The notes under the pieces were generated by a model. It searched no databases, was not told the origin of the DNA, and saw only the letters and a program-made list of their open reading frames with translations. From Nonlabens arenilitoris (lineage in GTDB: Bacteria > Bacteroidota > Bacteroidia > Flavobacteriales > Flavobacteriaceae): 64,000 bases of DNA. Positions 18,181 through 26,420 of this stretch are shown here, piece after piece. The stretch is taken from NCBI RefSeq assembly GCF_002954765.1, contig NZ_MTPW01000001.1, forward strand, positions 2,803,501 through 2,867,500, in the 5' to 3' direction. Within the stretch, counting starts at the first letter, position 1, and the number at the start of each line of letters is the position of its first letter. Made by a program: the position numbers and the translations under genes.

Positions 18181-18699
18181 GTGATAGGAATGGCTCAAAC
18201 TACCACTAGTTACGGATTTAGAACTGGATTGAACTATTCTTCTTTAGAAGGAGATGATATTGATTTAGATAACCGTATCGGTTTTCACGCAAACTTTTTT
18301 GCAAACATACCAGTGAGTTCAAGTTTTTCTGTAGTTCCAGAAATAGGTCTATCTGCATTAGGTGCAAAGGCAGATGAAATCAGATTAGAATCTGGAGATA
18401 ATGTAGAGCTTAAAACAAATTGGCTTCAAGTAAGTGTGCTTGCTAAAGTTAATTTAGGGCAAAAATTCTTTTTACAATTAGGTCCTCAAGTAGGTGTCAA
18501 TGTAGGACAAAGAGATAATAACGATTATTATAACTACGATTTTGCCGCGGTAGGTGGAATAGGCTATAACTTTAGTAATAGTTTTGCTGTGGATGTACGT
18601 TATGGATATGGTTTATCTAATGTTTTTGATAGAGAATTTGGAGAGCTTAATGAAGCAAATAATAGATACTTCCAATTAGGCCTAGCTTATAAACTATAG
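18181..18699 (+). CDS. Outer-membrane beta-barrel (porin family) protein with out-of-frame signal peptide
   Basis: The open frame gives 172 residues of an OmpX/PorT-like small barrel: alternating strands such as YGFRTGLNYSSLEG, FFANIPVSSSFSVVPEIG, KFFLQLGPQVGVNVG and SFAVDVRYGYGL, ending in a C-terminal aromatic-rich strand (YFQLGLAYKL). As written the only normal start is GTG at 18181, which leaves no signal peptide. The bases just upstream, in the same frame, encode KILLFLALISIPVIGMAQ, a textbook signal peptide, but the ATG codons at 18134 and 18140 are one base out of frame because of a run of six A (18143-18148). With seven A the protein would start MKMKKILLFLA. So this is a frameshifted gene, a slippage or phase-variable gene, or a sequencing error. 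Confidence 0.75.
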   Translation: MIGMAQTTTSYGFRTGLNYSSLEGDDIDLDNRIGFHANFFANIPVSSSFSVVPEIGLSALGAKADEIRLESGDNVELKTNWLQVSVLAKVNLGQKFFLQLGPQVGVNVGQRDNNDYYNYDFAAVGGIGYNFSNSFAVDVRYGYGLSNVFDREFGELNEANNRYFQLGLAYKL

Positions 18700-18722
18700 T
18701 AAGAGGTCTTGATGTAAATATT

Positions 18723-18752
18723 AAAAAAGTCCTCAATTGAGGACTTTTTTTT
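18723..18752. terminator. Bidirectional terminator between porin gene and dnaX
   Basis: Near-perfect palindrome centred on CCTCAATTGAGG with A-run and T-run arms. It serves the porin gene (plus) and dnaX (minus), which converge here. Confidence 0.88.
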
Positions 18753-18755
18753 GTT

Positions 18756-19568
18756 TTAAAACTCTAGATCAAAGTTGCGACGCAATAAATCTATTGCAGG
18801 GTTTTTTTCTACTAACTTTAAGAATTTCTCATGATCTGTGTAAGCATATTTTTTTTGTACCGCTTTATCAACATGAATTTCTAATTCTATAGTATAATTT
18901 TTTAATGAAGCTTTAATATGTTCAAGTACCTGACCTTGTGCTTTAACTAGATCTTCTTTCATGGAAAGATTAGGATAGCGCAATACGAGTTTATTACCTT
19001 TAAGTTTAGGTGTATCTGCTTCCATGATAGAAGCTAGAATTAATTGTCCACGTTCCCTTAAATGTTCTGCATAGGAGGACCAGCTTTCTTGTGCTTCCTC
19101 TTCAGTAAAATGCTCTTCAGGTAAAGCATCAGTTTCAATATGATCTTGATTATTCTTTACTACGTGTGCTTTTTTAGCATTAATAGCCTGTAGAGATAGG
19201 CCGCTTACTTTATTTTTATTGCGTGCTAGTAAAGCTTTGCGAGCTTCTTCAATTGTGAGATGAGAGCTCGATGTTATAGTATTAACTTGAGCTGGTGCTT
19301 GATTAGAAACTCCGCTCACATCTGTAGTTGTGGTAATCTCTTTATCTTGTTCTATAATCTTACTATCAGTACTTTGATCTGCTTTATTGGTGTTTTTTTC
19401 TTCAATATCTGTAGATGAATTAGTACGGACTTTCTTTAAAGGCTCTTTAATCTTACCATTACCTTCTTCAGATTTTTGGTAGGAGCTAGAAGACTCTGCT
19501 GCGATAGGTTGATTTGTAAATTGTGACGCTGGTATGATGTAGTTTACATCATTTTTTTTTTTCTCCAT
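18756..19568 (-). CDS. dnaX: DNA polymerase III tau C-terminal part (second frame of dnaX)
   Basis: Reading frame of 270 codons that overlaps the end of the AAA+ part of dnaX (19549-20625) by 20 bases and is shifted relative to it. Sequence: a short conserved-looking joint (NDVNYIIPASQF), a long Ser/Thr/Glu/Lys-rich linker without obvious fold (about 25-110), then a folded C-terminal domain rich in charged helices (from about 165) that would be the tau-specific region binding the polymerase alpha subunit and helicase. Independent translation from its ATG is unlikely, since that codon is simply the preceding part of the A-run region. A single-base deletion or a gain of two A in the 11-A tract joins the frames to give a tau of roughly 620 residues. 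Confidence 0.8.
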   Translation of the reverse strand: MEKKKNDVNYIIPASQFTNQPIAAESSSSYQKSEEGNGKIKEPLKKVRTNSSTDIEEKNTNKADQSTDSKIIEQDKEITTTTDVSGVSNQAPAQVNTITSSSHLTIEEARKALLARNKNKVSGLSLQAINAKKAHVVKNNQDHIETDALPEEHFTEEEAQESWSSYAEHLRERGQLILASIMEADTPKLKGNKLVLRYPNLSMKEDLVKAQGQVLEHIKASLKNYTIELEIHVDKAVQKKYAYTDHEKFLKLVEKNPAIDLLRRNFDLEF

Positions 19569-20625
19569 CCGTTAGGATAGAGGCTAATTGCATAAGGCAC
19601 AATTCAATATGTAATCTAGGGTTCCGACTGCTGCGATATTTAAAATCGGCATCGTTACTTAAATTAATAGCTTTCCTTAAAAATATTAAATCGACTTTTC
19701 TAGACTGTTCGGCATATTTGACCTTTACATTATCAGACACGTCTAATAGATGAAGAGTTCTCTCATCCTTACAAACCATTAAATCTCTAAAATGAGAAGC
19801 AAGGCCAGCGATAAAATGATGACCGTCAAAACCTTTAGACATGATCACATCATAGTCTACCAGTAACTGTGGTATGTTACCATCAATGATTTGTTCAGTA
19901 ATTTTAAAATAAGTTTCTCTATCAAGTACATTTAAATTTTCAGTGACCGCTTGTACCGTCAGGTCTTTGCCAGAGAAACTAACCACTCTATCAAAAATAG
20001 ATAGTGAATCTCTCAAGGCACCATCAGCCTTTTGAGCTATGATATGTAATGCTTCATCGTCTGCGGTGATACCTTCTATACCTGCGATACGTTTTAAGTG
20101 TCCTCGCATGTCTGCCACTGTGATACGTTTAAAATCAAAAATCTGACAACGAGATAATATAGTAGGTATGATTTTATGTTTCTCAGTAGTTGCTAGTATA
20201 AATATAGCATGCGCAGGCGGTTCTTCTAGTGTTTTAAGAAATGCATTAAAGGCAGCTGTAGATAGCATGTGCACCTCATCAATAATATAGACCTTAAAAT
20301 TACCTACCTGTGGAGGAATACGTACTTGCTCTGTAAGACTACGTATATCGTCTACAGAGTTATTTGAAGCAGCATCTAGTTCAAAAATATTAAAGGCAAA
20401 ATCCTCATCTGGATCTACCTCAGTGTTTTGTTGATTGATTTTTTTAGCTAGAATACGAGCACAGGTAGTTTTACCTACACCACGTGGACCGGTAAATAGT
20501 AAAGCTTGCGCTAGATGATTGCTAGCGATTGCGTTTTCAAGCGTTTTAGTAATAGCGCTTTGTCCTACGACATCTTCAAAAGTCTCGGGTCTGTATTTTC
20601 TAGCAGATACTATAAATGGCTCCAT
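19549..20625 (-). CDS. dnaX: DNA polymerase III gamma/tau subunit, AAA+ clamp-loader part
   Basis: Clamp-loader ATPase that opens the beta clamp and loads it on primed DNA. This frame encodes 358 residues: Walker A GPRGVGKTT (about 45-53), Walker B with IIDEVHML, the SRC motif in ILSRCQIF, and the collar domain III up to LMQLASILTDGEKKK. It stops immediately after a run of 11 A (plus strand 19552-19562) at a TGA, so the product has the domain content of gamma. The normal zinc module is absent: between the Walker A helix and FELDAASNNSVDDIR there is an acidic loop without cysteines, which I recall as usual for Bacteroidota. A TATCTTTG box lies so close to the start that the message could be nearly leaderless. 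The rest of the gene continues in another frame. Confidence 0.93.
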   Translation of the reverse strand: MEPFIVSARKYRPETFEDVVGQSAITKTLENAIASNHLAQALLFTGPRGVGKTTCARILAKKINQQNTEVDPDEDFAFNIFELDAASNNSVDDIRSLTEQVRIPPQVGNFKVYIIDEVHMLSTAAFNAFLKTLEEPPAHAIFILATTEKHKIIPTILSRCQIFDFKRITVADMRGHLKRIAGIEGITADDEALHIIAQKADGALRDSLSIFDRVVSFSGKDLTVQAVTENLNVLDRETYFKITEQIIDGNIPQLLVDYDVIMSKGFDGHHFIAGLASHFRDLMVCKDERTLHLLDVSDNVKVKYAEQSRKVDLIFLRKAINLSNDADFKYRSSRNPRLHIELCLMQLASILTDGEKKK

Positions 20626-20630
20626 CGATT

Positions 20631-20638
20631 CAAAGATA
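20631..20638 (-). promoter_or_regulatory. Possible -7 element (TATCTTTG) for dnaX
   Basis: Minus-strand TAnnTTTG match ending only 5 bases before the dnaX ATG, which would place the transcript start at or next to the start codon. No -33 TTG found. Weak. Confidence 0.25.
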
Positions 20639-20715
20639 AACGCCTCATTAATTTTGGCTATTATTTCTACCGTTTTATTTCATTAAATTATCAACAGCGG
20701 TGTCAATATTTAAAG

Positions 20716-20723
20716 TAATTTTG
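20716..20723 (+). promoter_or_regulatory. -7 element (TAATTTTG) of the RNase P RNA gene
   Basis: TAnnTTTG match placed about 5 bases before the start of helix P1 of rnpB, the expected distance to the transcript start. Confidence 0.55.
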
Positions 20724-20725
20724 CA

Positions 20726-21040
20726 GCAGCAGGTCGCTCTATCGCTTCTTATGAAGAGGAAAGTCCGGGCACCATAGGATAGTATAACGGTTAATGGCCG
20801 TCATTACGCTTTCGCGAAAGCGTAATAGGACAAGTGCAACAGAAAGTATGTACAGGTAATGCTGTAGTGAAACCAGGTAAACTCTATACGGTGAAATGTT
20901 GCGTATATCAGAGCTTGAGCGCGATCCGTGCGATTCTGAAGGGTAAACAGATGGAGATTACAAGTAATTGTAATTCTAGATAAATGATAGAGTGCTTGAG
21001 TAATCAAGTAACAGAATCCGGCTTATAGACCTGCTTTTTT
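20726..21040 (+). ncRNA. rnpB: RNase P RNA (bacterial class A)
   Basis: Catalytic RNA that matures the 5' ends of tRNAs. The universally conserved GAGGAAAGTCCGGGC block (20756-20770) and the 3' block ACAGAATCCGGCTTATAGAC (21011-21030) are present. The terminal helix P1 forms between AGCAGGTC (20728-20735) and GACCTGCT (21028-21035), followed by a T run acting as terminator. The internal GTGCAACAGAAAG and GGTAAACTC segments are also typical. A perfect 24-base palindrome (20803-20826) sits directly before GTGCAACAGA, where helix P9 is expected, and contains the dispersed 14-mer. Ends are approximate by a few bases. Confidence 0.95.
20808..20821. repeat. Dispersed palindrome copy inside rnpB (helix P9)
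   Basis: Perfect 14-mer, extended to a 24-base perfect palindrome at 20803-20826. In RNA it would form a hairpin in the P9 position. Confidence 0.92.
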
Positions 21041-21113
21041 CCTATAACTCTTACTCTATAAATTCTTTCTCTTTTAATTAAAGATAGGTTTCTTTTTAAG
21101 TAAAGAATAATCA

Positions 21114-21121
21114 TACTTTTG
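21114..21121 (+). promoter_or_regulatory. Candidate -7 element (TACTTTTG) for the ABC-F gene
   Basis: TAnnTTTG match 19 bases before the ATG at 21141; no clear TTG at -33. Confidence 0.42.
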
Positions 21122-21140
21122 CCGCTGCAAAAACTTCACC

Positions 21141-22778
21141 ATGATTACAGTAGAAAATATAGCCGTAGAATTTAGTGGAACAACACTTTTTAGTGACGTT
21201 TCATTTGTGATAAACCCAACAGATAAAATTGCATTAATGGGTAAAAATGGAGCAGGGAAATCTACTATGATGAAGATCATCGCTGGTAAACAAAAACCGA
21301 CGCGAGGACATGTGCGCACTCCAGGTGAAACGGTTATAGCTTACTTACCACAGCATTTACTTACTGAAGACGATTGTACTGTTTTTGAAGAAACAGCAAA
21401 AGCTTTTAAACACGTCACATCTATGAAAAAGGAAATGGATGAGCTTAATGAGGCTTTAACGACACGTACAGATTATGAAAGTGCAGAGTATATGGCAATC
21501 ATTGAACGTGTAACAGATTTAGGAGAAAAATTCTATGCGCTTGAAGAAGTAAATTATGATGCCGAAGTAGAGAAGGCTCTCAAAGGTCTAGGTTTTAAAC
21601 AAGAAGATTTTACAAGACAAACTAGCGAGTTTAGTGGTGGATGGCGCATGCGTATTGAGCTCGCAAAAATTCTATTACAAAAACCAGATTTAATATTACT
21701 CGATGAGCCTACAAATCATATAGATATAGAATCTGTAATTTGGTTAGAAGATTTTCTTGTGAATAAAGCAGATGCTGTAATGGTTATCTCTCACGATAAA
21801 GCATTTATAGATAATATTACTAATCGAACTATTGAAGTAACCATGGGACAAATCCATGATTATAAAGCGACTTATTCTCATTACCTTGTGCTAAGAGCAG
21901 ATCGTCGATCTCATCAAATTAAAGCTTATCAAGAACAACAGAAGTTTATCGCTGATACTAAGGCTTTTATAGAACGTTTTAAAGGGACCTATTCTAAAAC
22001 TAATCAGGTTAATTCTAGAGAGAAGATGCTTGAAAAATTACAGCTTATTGAGATTGACGAGGTAGATACGTCTGCATTAAAACTACGTTTTCCTCCATCA
22101 CCACGATCTGGTGATTATCCGGTAACGGTTAAAGACGTATCAAAATCTTATGGAGATCACGTGGTTTTTAAAGATGCCAATATGTCTATCGCTCGAGGCG
22201 AAAAAGTCTCTTTTGTAGGTCGTAATGGAGAAGGAAAGTCGACGATGATTAAAGCAATCCTTAACGAGATAGAAGTGGAAGGAAACTGTCAACTAGGTCA
22301 CAATGTTAAAGTTGGATATTTTGCTCAAAATCAAGCCGCATTGTTAGATAATGATTTAACGATATGGCAAACAGTTGATGAAGTAGCCGAAGGTGATGTA
22401 CGCACACAGCTCAAAAATATTTTAGGTAGATTTATGTTTAGTGGTGATGACTTAGAGAAAAAGGTAGGTGTATTGTCTGGTGGAGAAAAAACCAGGCTAG
22501 CTATGGTAAAGTTATTACTTGAACCTGTCAATTTGTTAATTCTTGATGAGCCTACTAACCATTTAGATATCAGGTCTAAAGATGTTTTAAAAGAAGCTCT
22601 ATCAACTTATGACGGTACGTTAATACTAGTATCCCACGATAGAGATTTCTTACAAGGCTTATCAGAAAAAGTATTTGAGTTTAAAGATCAACGTGTGATA
22701 GAACACTTTGAAACCATTGATGCGTTCTTAGAAAGAAATAGAATTAAAAATATCGCTGATATCAATTTGATGGGATAA
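21141..22778 (+). CDS. ABC-F family ATPase
   Basis: Soluble duplicated ATP-binding cassette protein of 545 residues without membrane domains. Domain 1 has Walker A GKNGAGKST (34-42), a FSGGWRMR signature and Walker B ILLDEPTNH. The linker (about 245-310) has the charged helices that reach the ribosome P site in this family. Domain 2 has Walker A GRNGEGKST, LSGGEKTRLAM and ILDEPTNHLD. ABC-F proteins act on ribosomes (EttA, Uup, YbiT and others). Which paralog this is cannot be told; antibiotic resistance is not indicated by anything here. Transcribed alone between rnpB and the convergent rsmD. Confidence 0.92.
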   Translation: MITVENIAVEFSGTTLFSDVSFVINPTDKIALMGKNGAGKSTMMKIIAGKQKPTRGHVRTPGETVIAYLPQHLLTEDDCTVFEETAKAFKHVTSMKKEMDELNEALTTRTDYESAEYMAIIERVTDLGEKFYALEEVNYDAEVEKALKGLGFKQEDFTRQTSEFSGGWRMRIELAKILLQKPDLILLDEPTNHIDIESVIWLEDFLVNKADAVMVISHDKAFIDNITNRTIEVTMGQIHDYKATYSHYLVLRADRRSHQIKAYQEQQKFIADTKAFIERFKGTYSKTNQVNSREKMLEKLQLIEIDEVDTSALKLRFPPSPRSGDYPVTVKDVSKSYGDHVVFKDANMSIARGEKVSFVGRNGEGKSTMIKAILNEIEVEGNCQLGHNVKVGYFAQNQAALLDNDLTIWQTVDEVAEGDVRTQLKNILGRFMFSGDDLEKKVGVLSGGEKTRLAMVKLLLEPVNLLILDEPTNHLDIRSKDVLKEALSTYDGTLILVSHDRDFLQGLSEKVFEFKDQRVIEHFETIDAFLERNRIKNIADINLMG

Positions 22779-22807
22779 GTTATTATTTCCAGAGGTAAAA
22801 TAAAAAA

Positions 22808-23359
22808 TTACTCTTCCTCATCAGGATTTTCAAAGAAACTAAATACGGTACCACCATATCTACGTGAACTTTCTAGCCACTGATGGTCGGATAGGTCAGT
22901 ATGTTTTGAATGTTCCATGATAAAAATTCCGCCAGGTACTAAGAGTTCGTTTTCCATAACTAAAGTTGCTATAGAGTGAAATTGCTCTTCTTCTAGTCCA
23001 TATGGAGGATCAGCAAAGATTAAGTCGTAACTACCTTTATGCTTTTCTAAAAAACTAAACACATCTGCTTTATTAGTATCTATAGGTAAATTCAATGTAG
23101 CAGCTGTTTTTTTAATAAAATCTAAACATGGTTTATGTTGATCAACAGCTAGAATACTGGCCGCACCACGACTACCAAATTCATAACTCATATTACCGCT
23201 ACCTGCAAAAAGTTCTAATACCTTGATACCTGGAATATGCTTACGATGCCTTAATATGTTGAATAGGGCTTCTTTAGACATATCTGTAGTAGGTCTTACT
23301 GGTAAATTCTTAGGAGCTTGAATTCGTCTTCCTTTATGTATTCCTGAGATTATACGCAT
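22808..23359 (-). CDS. rsmD: 16S rRNA (guanine(966)-N(2))-methyltransferase RsmD
   Basis: SAM-dependent methyltransferase of 183 residues that modifies G966 (E. coli numbering) of 16S rRNA. The family start MRIISGIHKGRRI, the RPTTDMSKEALFNIL block, SAM-binding LELFAGSGNMSYE and the catalytic DPPYG are all present. Its start overlaps the end of the DUF3822 gene by 10 bases, so the two are translationally coupled, as is common in Bacteroidota. Confidence 0.95.
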   Translation of the reverse strand: MRIISGIHKGRRIQAPKNLPVRPTTDMSKEALFNILRHRKHIPGIKVLELFAGSGNMSYEFGSRGAASILAVDQHKPCLDFIKKTAATLNLPIDTNKADVFSFLEKHKGSYDLIFADPPYGLEEEQFHSIATLVMENELLVPGGIFIMEHSKHTDLSDHQWLESSRRYGGTVFSFFENPDEEE

Positions 23360-24102
23360 AAGATATTTTCTATATAAGTATTAGAGTCAACGACATAGCT
23401 TACATTACGCACATAAGTATAAAGTAAATTGTAAACTGCATCATTTTTTGTAGATGATATAATTTTTAAATCCATATGTTCTGGATCTAAATGATTATGT
23501 TGTGCTGTAAATAAGGTATAATATAAAATATCTTCAGCAGCTTGATGTGGATAACTATTGTGTAATAGTAAAGATCCTTTTTCAAAAATGGTAATATAAA
23601 ATTGAGACTCTTTGACATCGATAATTATTTCAGTCTTTAAAGAATCATTTACAGAATAATGTTTTTGTAAAGCTAGAGTAGAGTAGTGGTAATAATTAAA
23701 ATCACCATACTTATCAAAAAAGTAATTATTAATATTACTATAGGCGATGTAAATAGATCTGTAATCTAATGCCTCAATCGCATCATCAGTACTGATAACG
23801 TCTGTATCTAATAGCCTAACATTGTATTTTAAATAATCAGATTGATTATTTTCATTATAGAGACTAGCAGGTACACCTGTGAAAATGGAATGATTGTAAA
23901 TTAAAGTAACTTCTTTAAACTTAAAGTTTAAATCCTTTTCAATCTCATATATGTTTTCAATTTCTTGTAATATTTCAATGGGATTAGACTCATGCTTAAA
24001 TGTTTTAAGAATGTGACGTTCCACACCCATTGAAGAGTAGATAAAAAAAGAAAGTCCATCTTGATGAATCAAGACGGACATTTTTTTATGCGTTGTGGAC
24101 AT
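23350..24102 (-). CDS. DUF3822 family protein
   Basis: Bacteroidota-specific family, recognised from the N-terminus (THKKMSVLIHQDGLSFFIYS) and from its usual place just before rsmD. The fold appears actin/ASKHA-like, judging from the strand pattern and Asp-rich segments (inference). The frame is open to an ATG at 24144, but that start would overlap the upstream gene by 41 bases. The ATG at 24102 follows that gene's stop by a single base and gives a 250-residue protein, so I prefer it. No membrane segment. Function unknown. Confidence 0.82.
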   Translation of the reverse strand: MSTTHKKMSVLIHQDGLSFFIYSSMGVERHILKTFKHESNPIEILQEIENIYEIEKDLNFKFKEVTLIYNHSIFTGVPASLYNENNQSDYLKYNVRLLDTDVISTDDAIEALDYRSIYIAYSNINNYFFDKYGDFNYYHYSTLALQKHYSVNDSLKTEIIIDVKESQFYITIFEKGSLLLHNSYPHQAAEDILYYTLFTAQHNHLDPEHMDLKIISSTKNDAVYNLLYTYVRNVSYVVDSNTYIENILCV

Positions 24103-24103
24103 A

Positions 24104-24871
24104 TTATTTTGGGCTTGTGGCATATTGTCTAGGCCAGTTTCCACTTGTAGTTACTTCAGTTAAGCTTCCTACAACTATTTCTTCACCAGTAACACCTTCT
24201 ACTGCTTTAGTTCTCAATTCTTGTTCAACTAACCTCTTAGGCTGGTCGAATAAGATATCTGATTTCTTTGCACGAGCTTCAAATACACTAATGGCATTAT
24301 CATCATCAAAATAAGTTCCAGTTTCTAAAGAAATCTTACCAGGCGTTTCTATTTGCTTTCCTTCGGTAGTAAATGAATAATCTAATAAGGTTGCGATATT
24401 GACATTTTGGAATAAAGAATCTTTCACAGATTTATATCCTAATGTATCAGTAACCACAATTTCCTTATAGTAACCACCATTGTCTGCGTTAAGGCCAAAA
24501 CGTTTGTTTTTCTCACGATCTGCTACAGAGCTATCTCTTCTTTGAACTAATGCAAATTTTGCAGTGTCTACAAACTTTGCTAGCTTATTAATATCGTCTG
24601 TGTATTTTCCAGTAATTGTTTTATGAGCATTCTCTGCCTCACGTAGTTTAATTAATTGTGCAATTACTTTCTTATATCTTTCTTCTTTTACTTTTTCAAA
24701 TTTAACTGGTGCGGCAATAGAATCATATAATTCATATCCAAAGTAGCCAATTAATGCTAATAAGAATACAATTACAATAATGTGAAATTTCTTAGGTAAT
24801 TTATTAATTAGGAAAGCTAGTCCTACTAATACTAAAATTCCTAAAACTATTGATGTAATGAGAGCAGTCAT
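24104..24871 (-). CDS. Conserved membrane-anchored protein of unknown function
   Basis: Protein of 255 residues with two N-terminal hydrophobic helices (about 4-23 and 29-47), then a soluble domain rich in charged helices. The segment YKKVIAQLIKLREAENAHKT followed by TGKYTDDINKLAKFVDT looks like a pilin-like or periplasmic helix-and-turn module that I recall from other Bacteroidota, without a functional name. First gene of a three-gene minus-strand run (this gene, DUF3822, rsmD) with gaps of 1 base and an overlap. A TAGCTTTG element lies upstream. Confidence 0.75.
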   Translation of the reverse strand: MTALITSIVLGILVLVGLAFLINKLPKKFHIIVIVFLLALIGYFGYELYDSIAAPVKFEKVKEERYKKVIAQLIKLREAENAHKTITGKYTDDINKLAKFVDTAKFALVQRRDSSVADREKNKRFGLNADNGGYYKEIVVTDTLGYKSVKDSLFQNVNIATLLDYSFTTEGKQIETPGKISLETGTYFDDDNAISVFEARAKKSDILFDQPKRLVEQELRTKAVEGVTGEEIVVGSLTEVTTSGNWPRQYATSPK

Positions 24872-24897
24872 ATTTTTTTAAATAATTATCTTGGTTT

Positions 24898-24905
24898 CAA
24901 AGCTA
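24898..24905 (-). promoter_or_regulatory. Candidate -7 element (TAGCTTTG)
   Basis: Minus-strand TAnnTTTG match 26 bases before the start codon at 24871; no convincing -33. Confidence 0.38.
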
Positions 24906-24990
24906 ACAAATCTACAATATTTTTTGACTCATCCTAGCGTCACATTTCAAATTTGAGTTAAGTTTATCATCAGGTTTTCACCAACAATTC

Positions 24991-26418
24991 ATGACTGCAG
25001 CAGAATATTACAAAACAATACGTACAGATTTTCCTTTTATCCCTACTAATGAGCAAGATAGAGCACTAGAAGAGCTATCTTCTTTTATCATTGATAAAGA
25101 TAAAGACAGACTTTTTTTACTCAAAGGATATGCAGGTACAGGTAAAACGACCATAATTAGTGCCATTGTAAAAAATATATGGAAGGCAAAAATGAGTTGT
25201 GTTCTTCTTGCGCCTACCGGTCGGGCTGCAAAAGTAATAAGTAGTTATAGCAATAAAACAGCTAGTACGATACATCGCGAAATTTATTACCCAAAGGCAC
25301 AAGGTAAAGGTGGGAATGTTGAATTTACTTTAAAACAAAACAAGCACCGCAACTCTATATTCATAGTAGATGAATCCTCGATGATTCCAGATGTAGCTAG
25401 TGAGAACAAAATGTTTGGTGGTAATGGATCTTTATTAGATGATTTAATAGAGTATGTGTATTCTGGAGTAGGTTGCATTCTATTATTAATAGGAGATACT
25501 GCTCAATTACCACCTGTTAAACTAGATGTTTCACCTGCTTTAGAACCTACATTGCTAGAACAGCGCTATTTAAAAGATGTGACTTGCATTGAGCTGGACG
25601 AAGTTAAACGACAAGAAAAGGATTCTGGTATACTATTAAACGCAACACGGATTAGAAATCATATAGAAGAATTAAATAACGACTTTAAATTTGATGTAGA
25701 CCCATTTATTGATATTAATCGATTAATCGATGGTCACGAGATTATGGAAGCTATTCAAACGGCATATGATACTCAAGGACATGAGGAGACTGCAATTATC
25801 GTAAGATCTAATAAAAGAGCAAACTTATATAATCAACAAATTAGATCAAGAATACTTTTTCGCGAAAGCGAACTCGCATCTGGTGACTATCTTATGGTGG
25901 TAAAAAACAATTACCACTGGTTAAAGCCCAGTAGTGCTGCTGGTTTTATAGCAAATGGAGATATTATAGAAATTTTAGAGATTTATAATTTTAAAAATAT
26001 TTATGGCTTCAGATTTGCAGAAGTAAAGGTGCGTATGGTAGATTATCCAGATGAAAAACCTTTTGAAACAGTGCTATTGCTTGATACACTCGAGTCAGAA
26101 TCTCCATCATTAACTTATGATGATTCAAATAAACTATATCAAGAAGTGAGAATGGATTATCTCAAGTTACCTAAATGGAAGCAGTATAAAGAAATTAAGG
26201 AAAACCCGTTTTTTAATGCTTTACAAGTTAAGTTCTCCTATGCAATTACCTGCCATAAATCACAAGGTGGACAATGGGAAAACGTGATTGTGGAGCAACC
26301 ATATTTACCAGATGGCCCATCAAAGGATTATTTGCGCTGGTTATATACCGCTGTAACGCGTGCCAAAACAAATTTGTATCTTATAGGCTTTAATAAAGAT
26401 TATTTTATAGAATCATAA
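24991..26418 (+). CDS. RecD-like ATP-dependent DNA helicase (superfamily 1B)
   Basis: Helicase of 475 residues. Walker A GYAGTGKTT lies near residues 45-53, motif II reads FIVDESSMI, motif III LLIGDTAQLPP, and the UvrD-C2-like end reads AITCHKSQGGQWENV followed by LYTAVTRAK, the typical motifs V and VI. The short form without long N- or C-terminal domains resembles phage Dda and stand-alone RecD2-like proteins. Probably unwinds DNA 5' to 3' in repair or replication; direction and partners are inferred. A degenerate palindrome copy lies at 25856-25869, translated LFRESE. The DUF4126 gene follows after 2 bases. Confidence 0.88.
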   Translation: MTAAEYYKTIRTDFPFIPTNEQDRALEELSSFIIDKDKDRLFLLKGYAGTGKTTIISAIVKNIWKAKMSCVLLAPTGRAAKVISSYSNKTASTIHREIYYPKAQGKGGNVEFTLKQNKHRNSIFIVDESSMIPDVASENKMFGGNGSLLDDLIEYVYSGVGCILLLIGDTAQLPPVKLDVSPALEPTLLEQRYLKDVTCIELDEVKRQEKDSGILLNATRIRNHIEELNNDFKFDVDPFIDINRLIDGHEIMEAIQTAYDTQGHEETAIIVRSNKRANLYNQQIRSRILFRESELASGDYLMVVKNNYHWLKPSSAAGFIANGDIIEILEIYNFKNIYGFRFAEVKVRMVDYPDEKPFETVLLLDTLESESPSLTYDDSNKLYQEVRMDYLKLPKWKQYKEIKENPFFNALQVKFSYAITCHKSQGGQWENVIVEQPYLPDGPSKDYLRWLYTAVTRAKTNLYLIGFNKDYFIES

Positions 26419-26420
26419 TC

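Noticed and set aside
20804..21007. 67-codon minus-strand frame over rnpB
   Set aside because: Lies entirely within the RNase P RNA and has no protein-like features.
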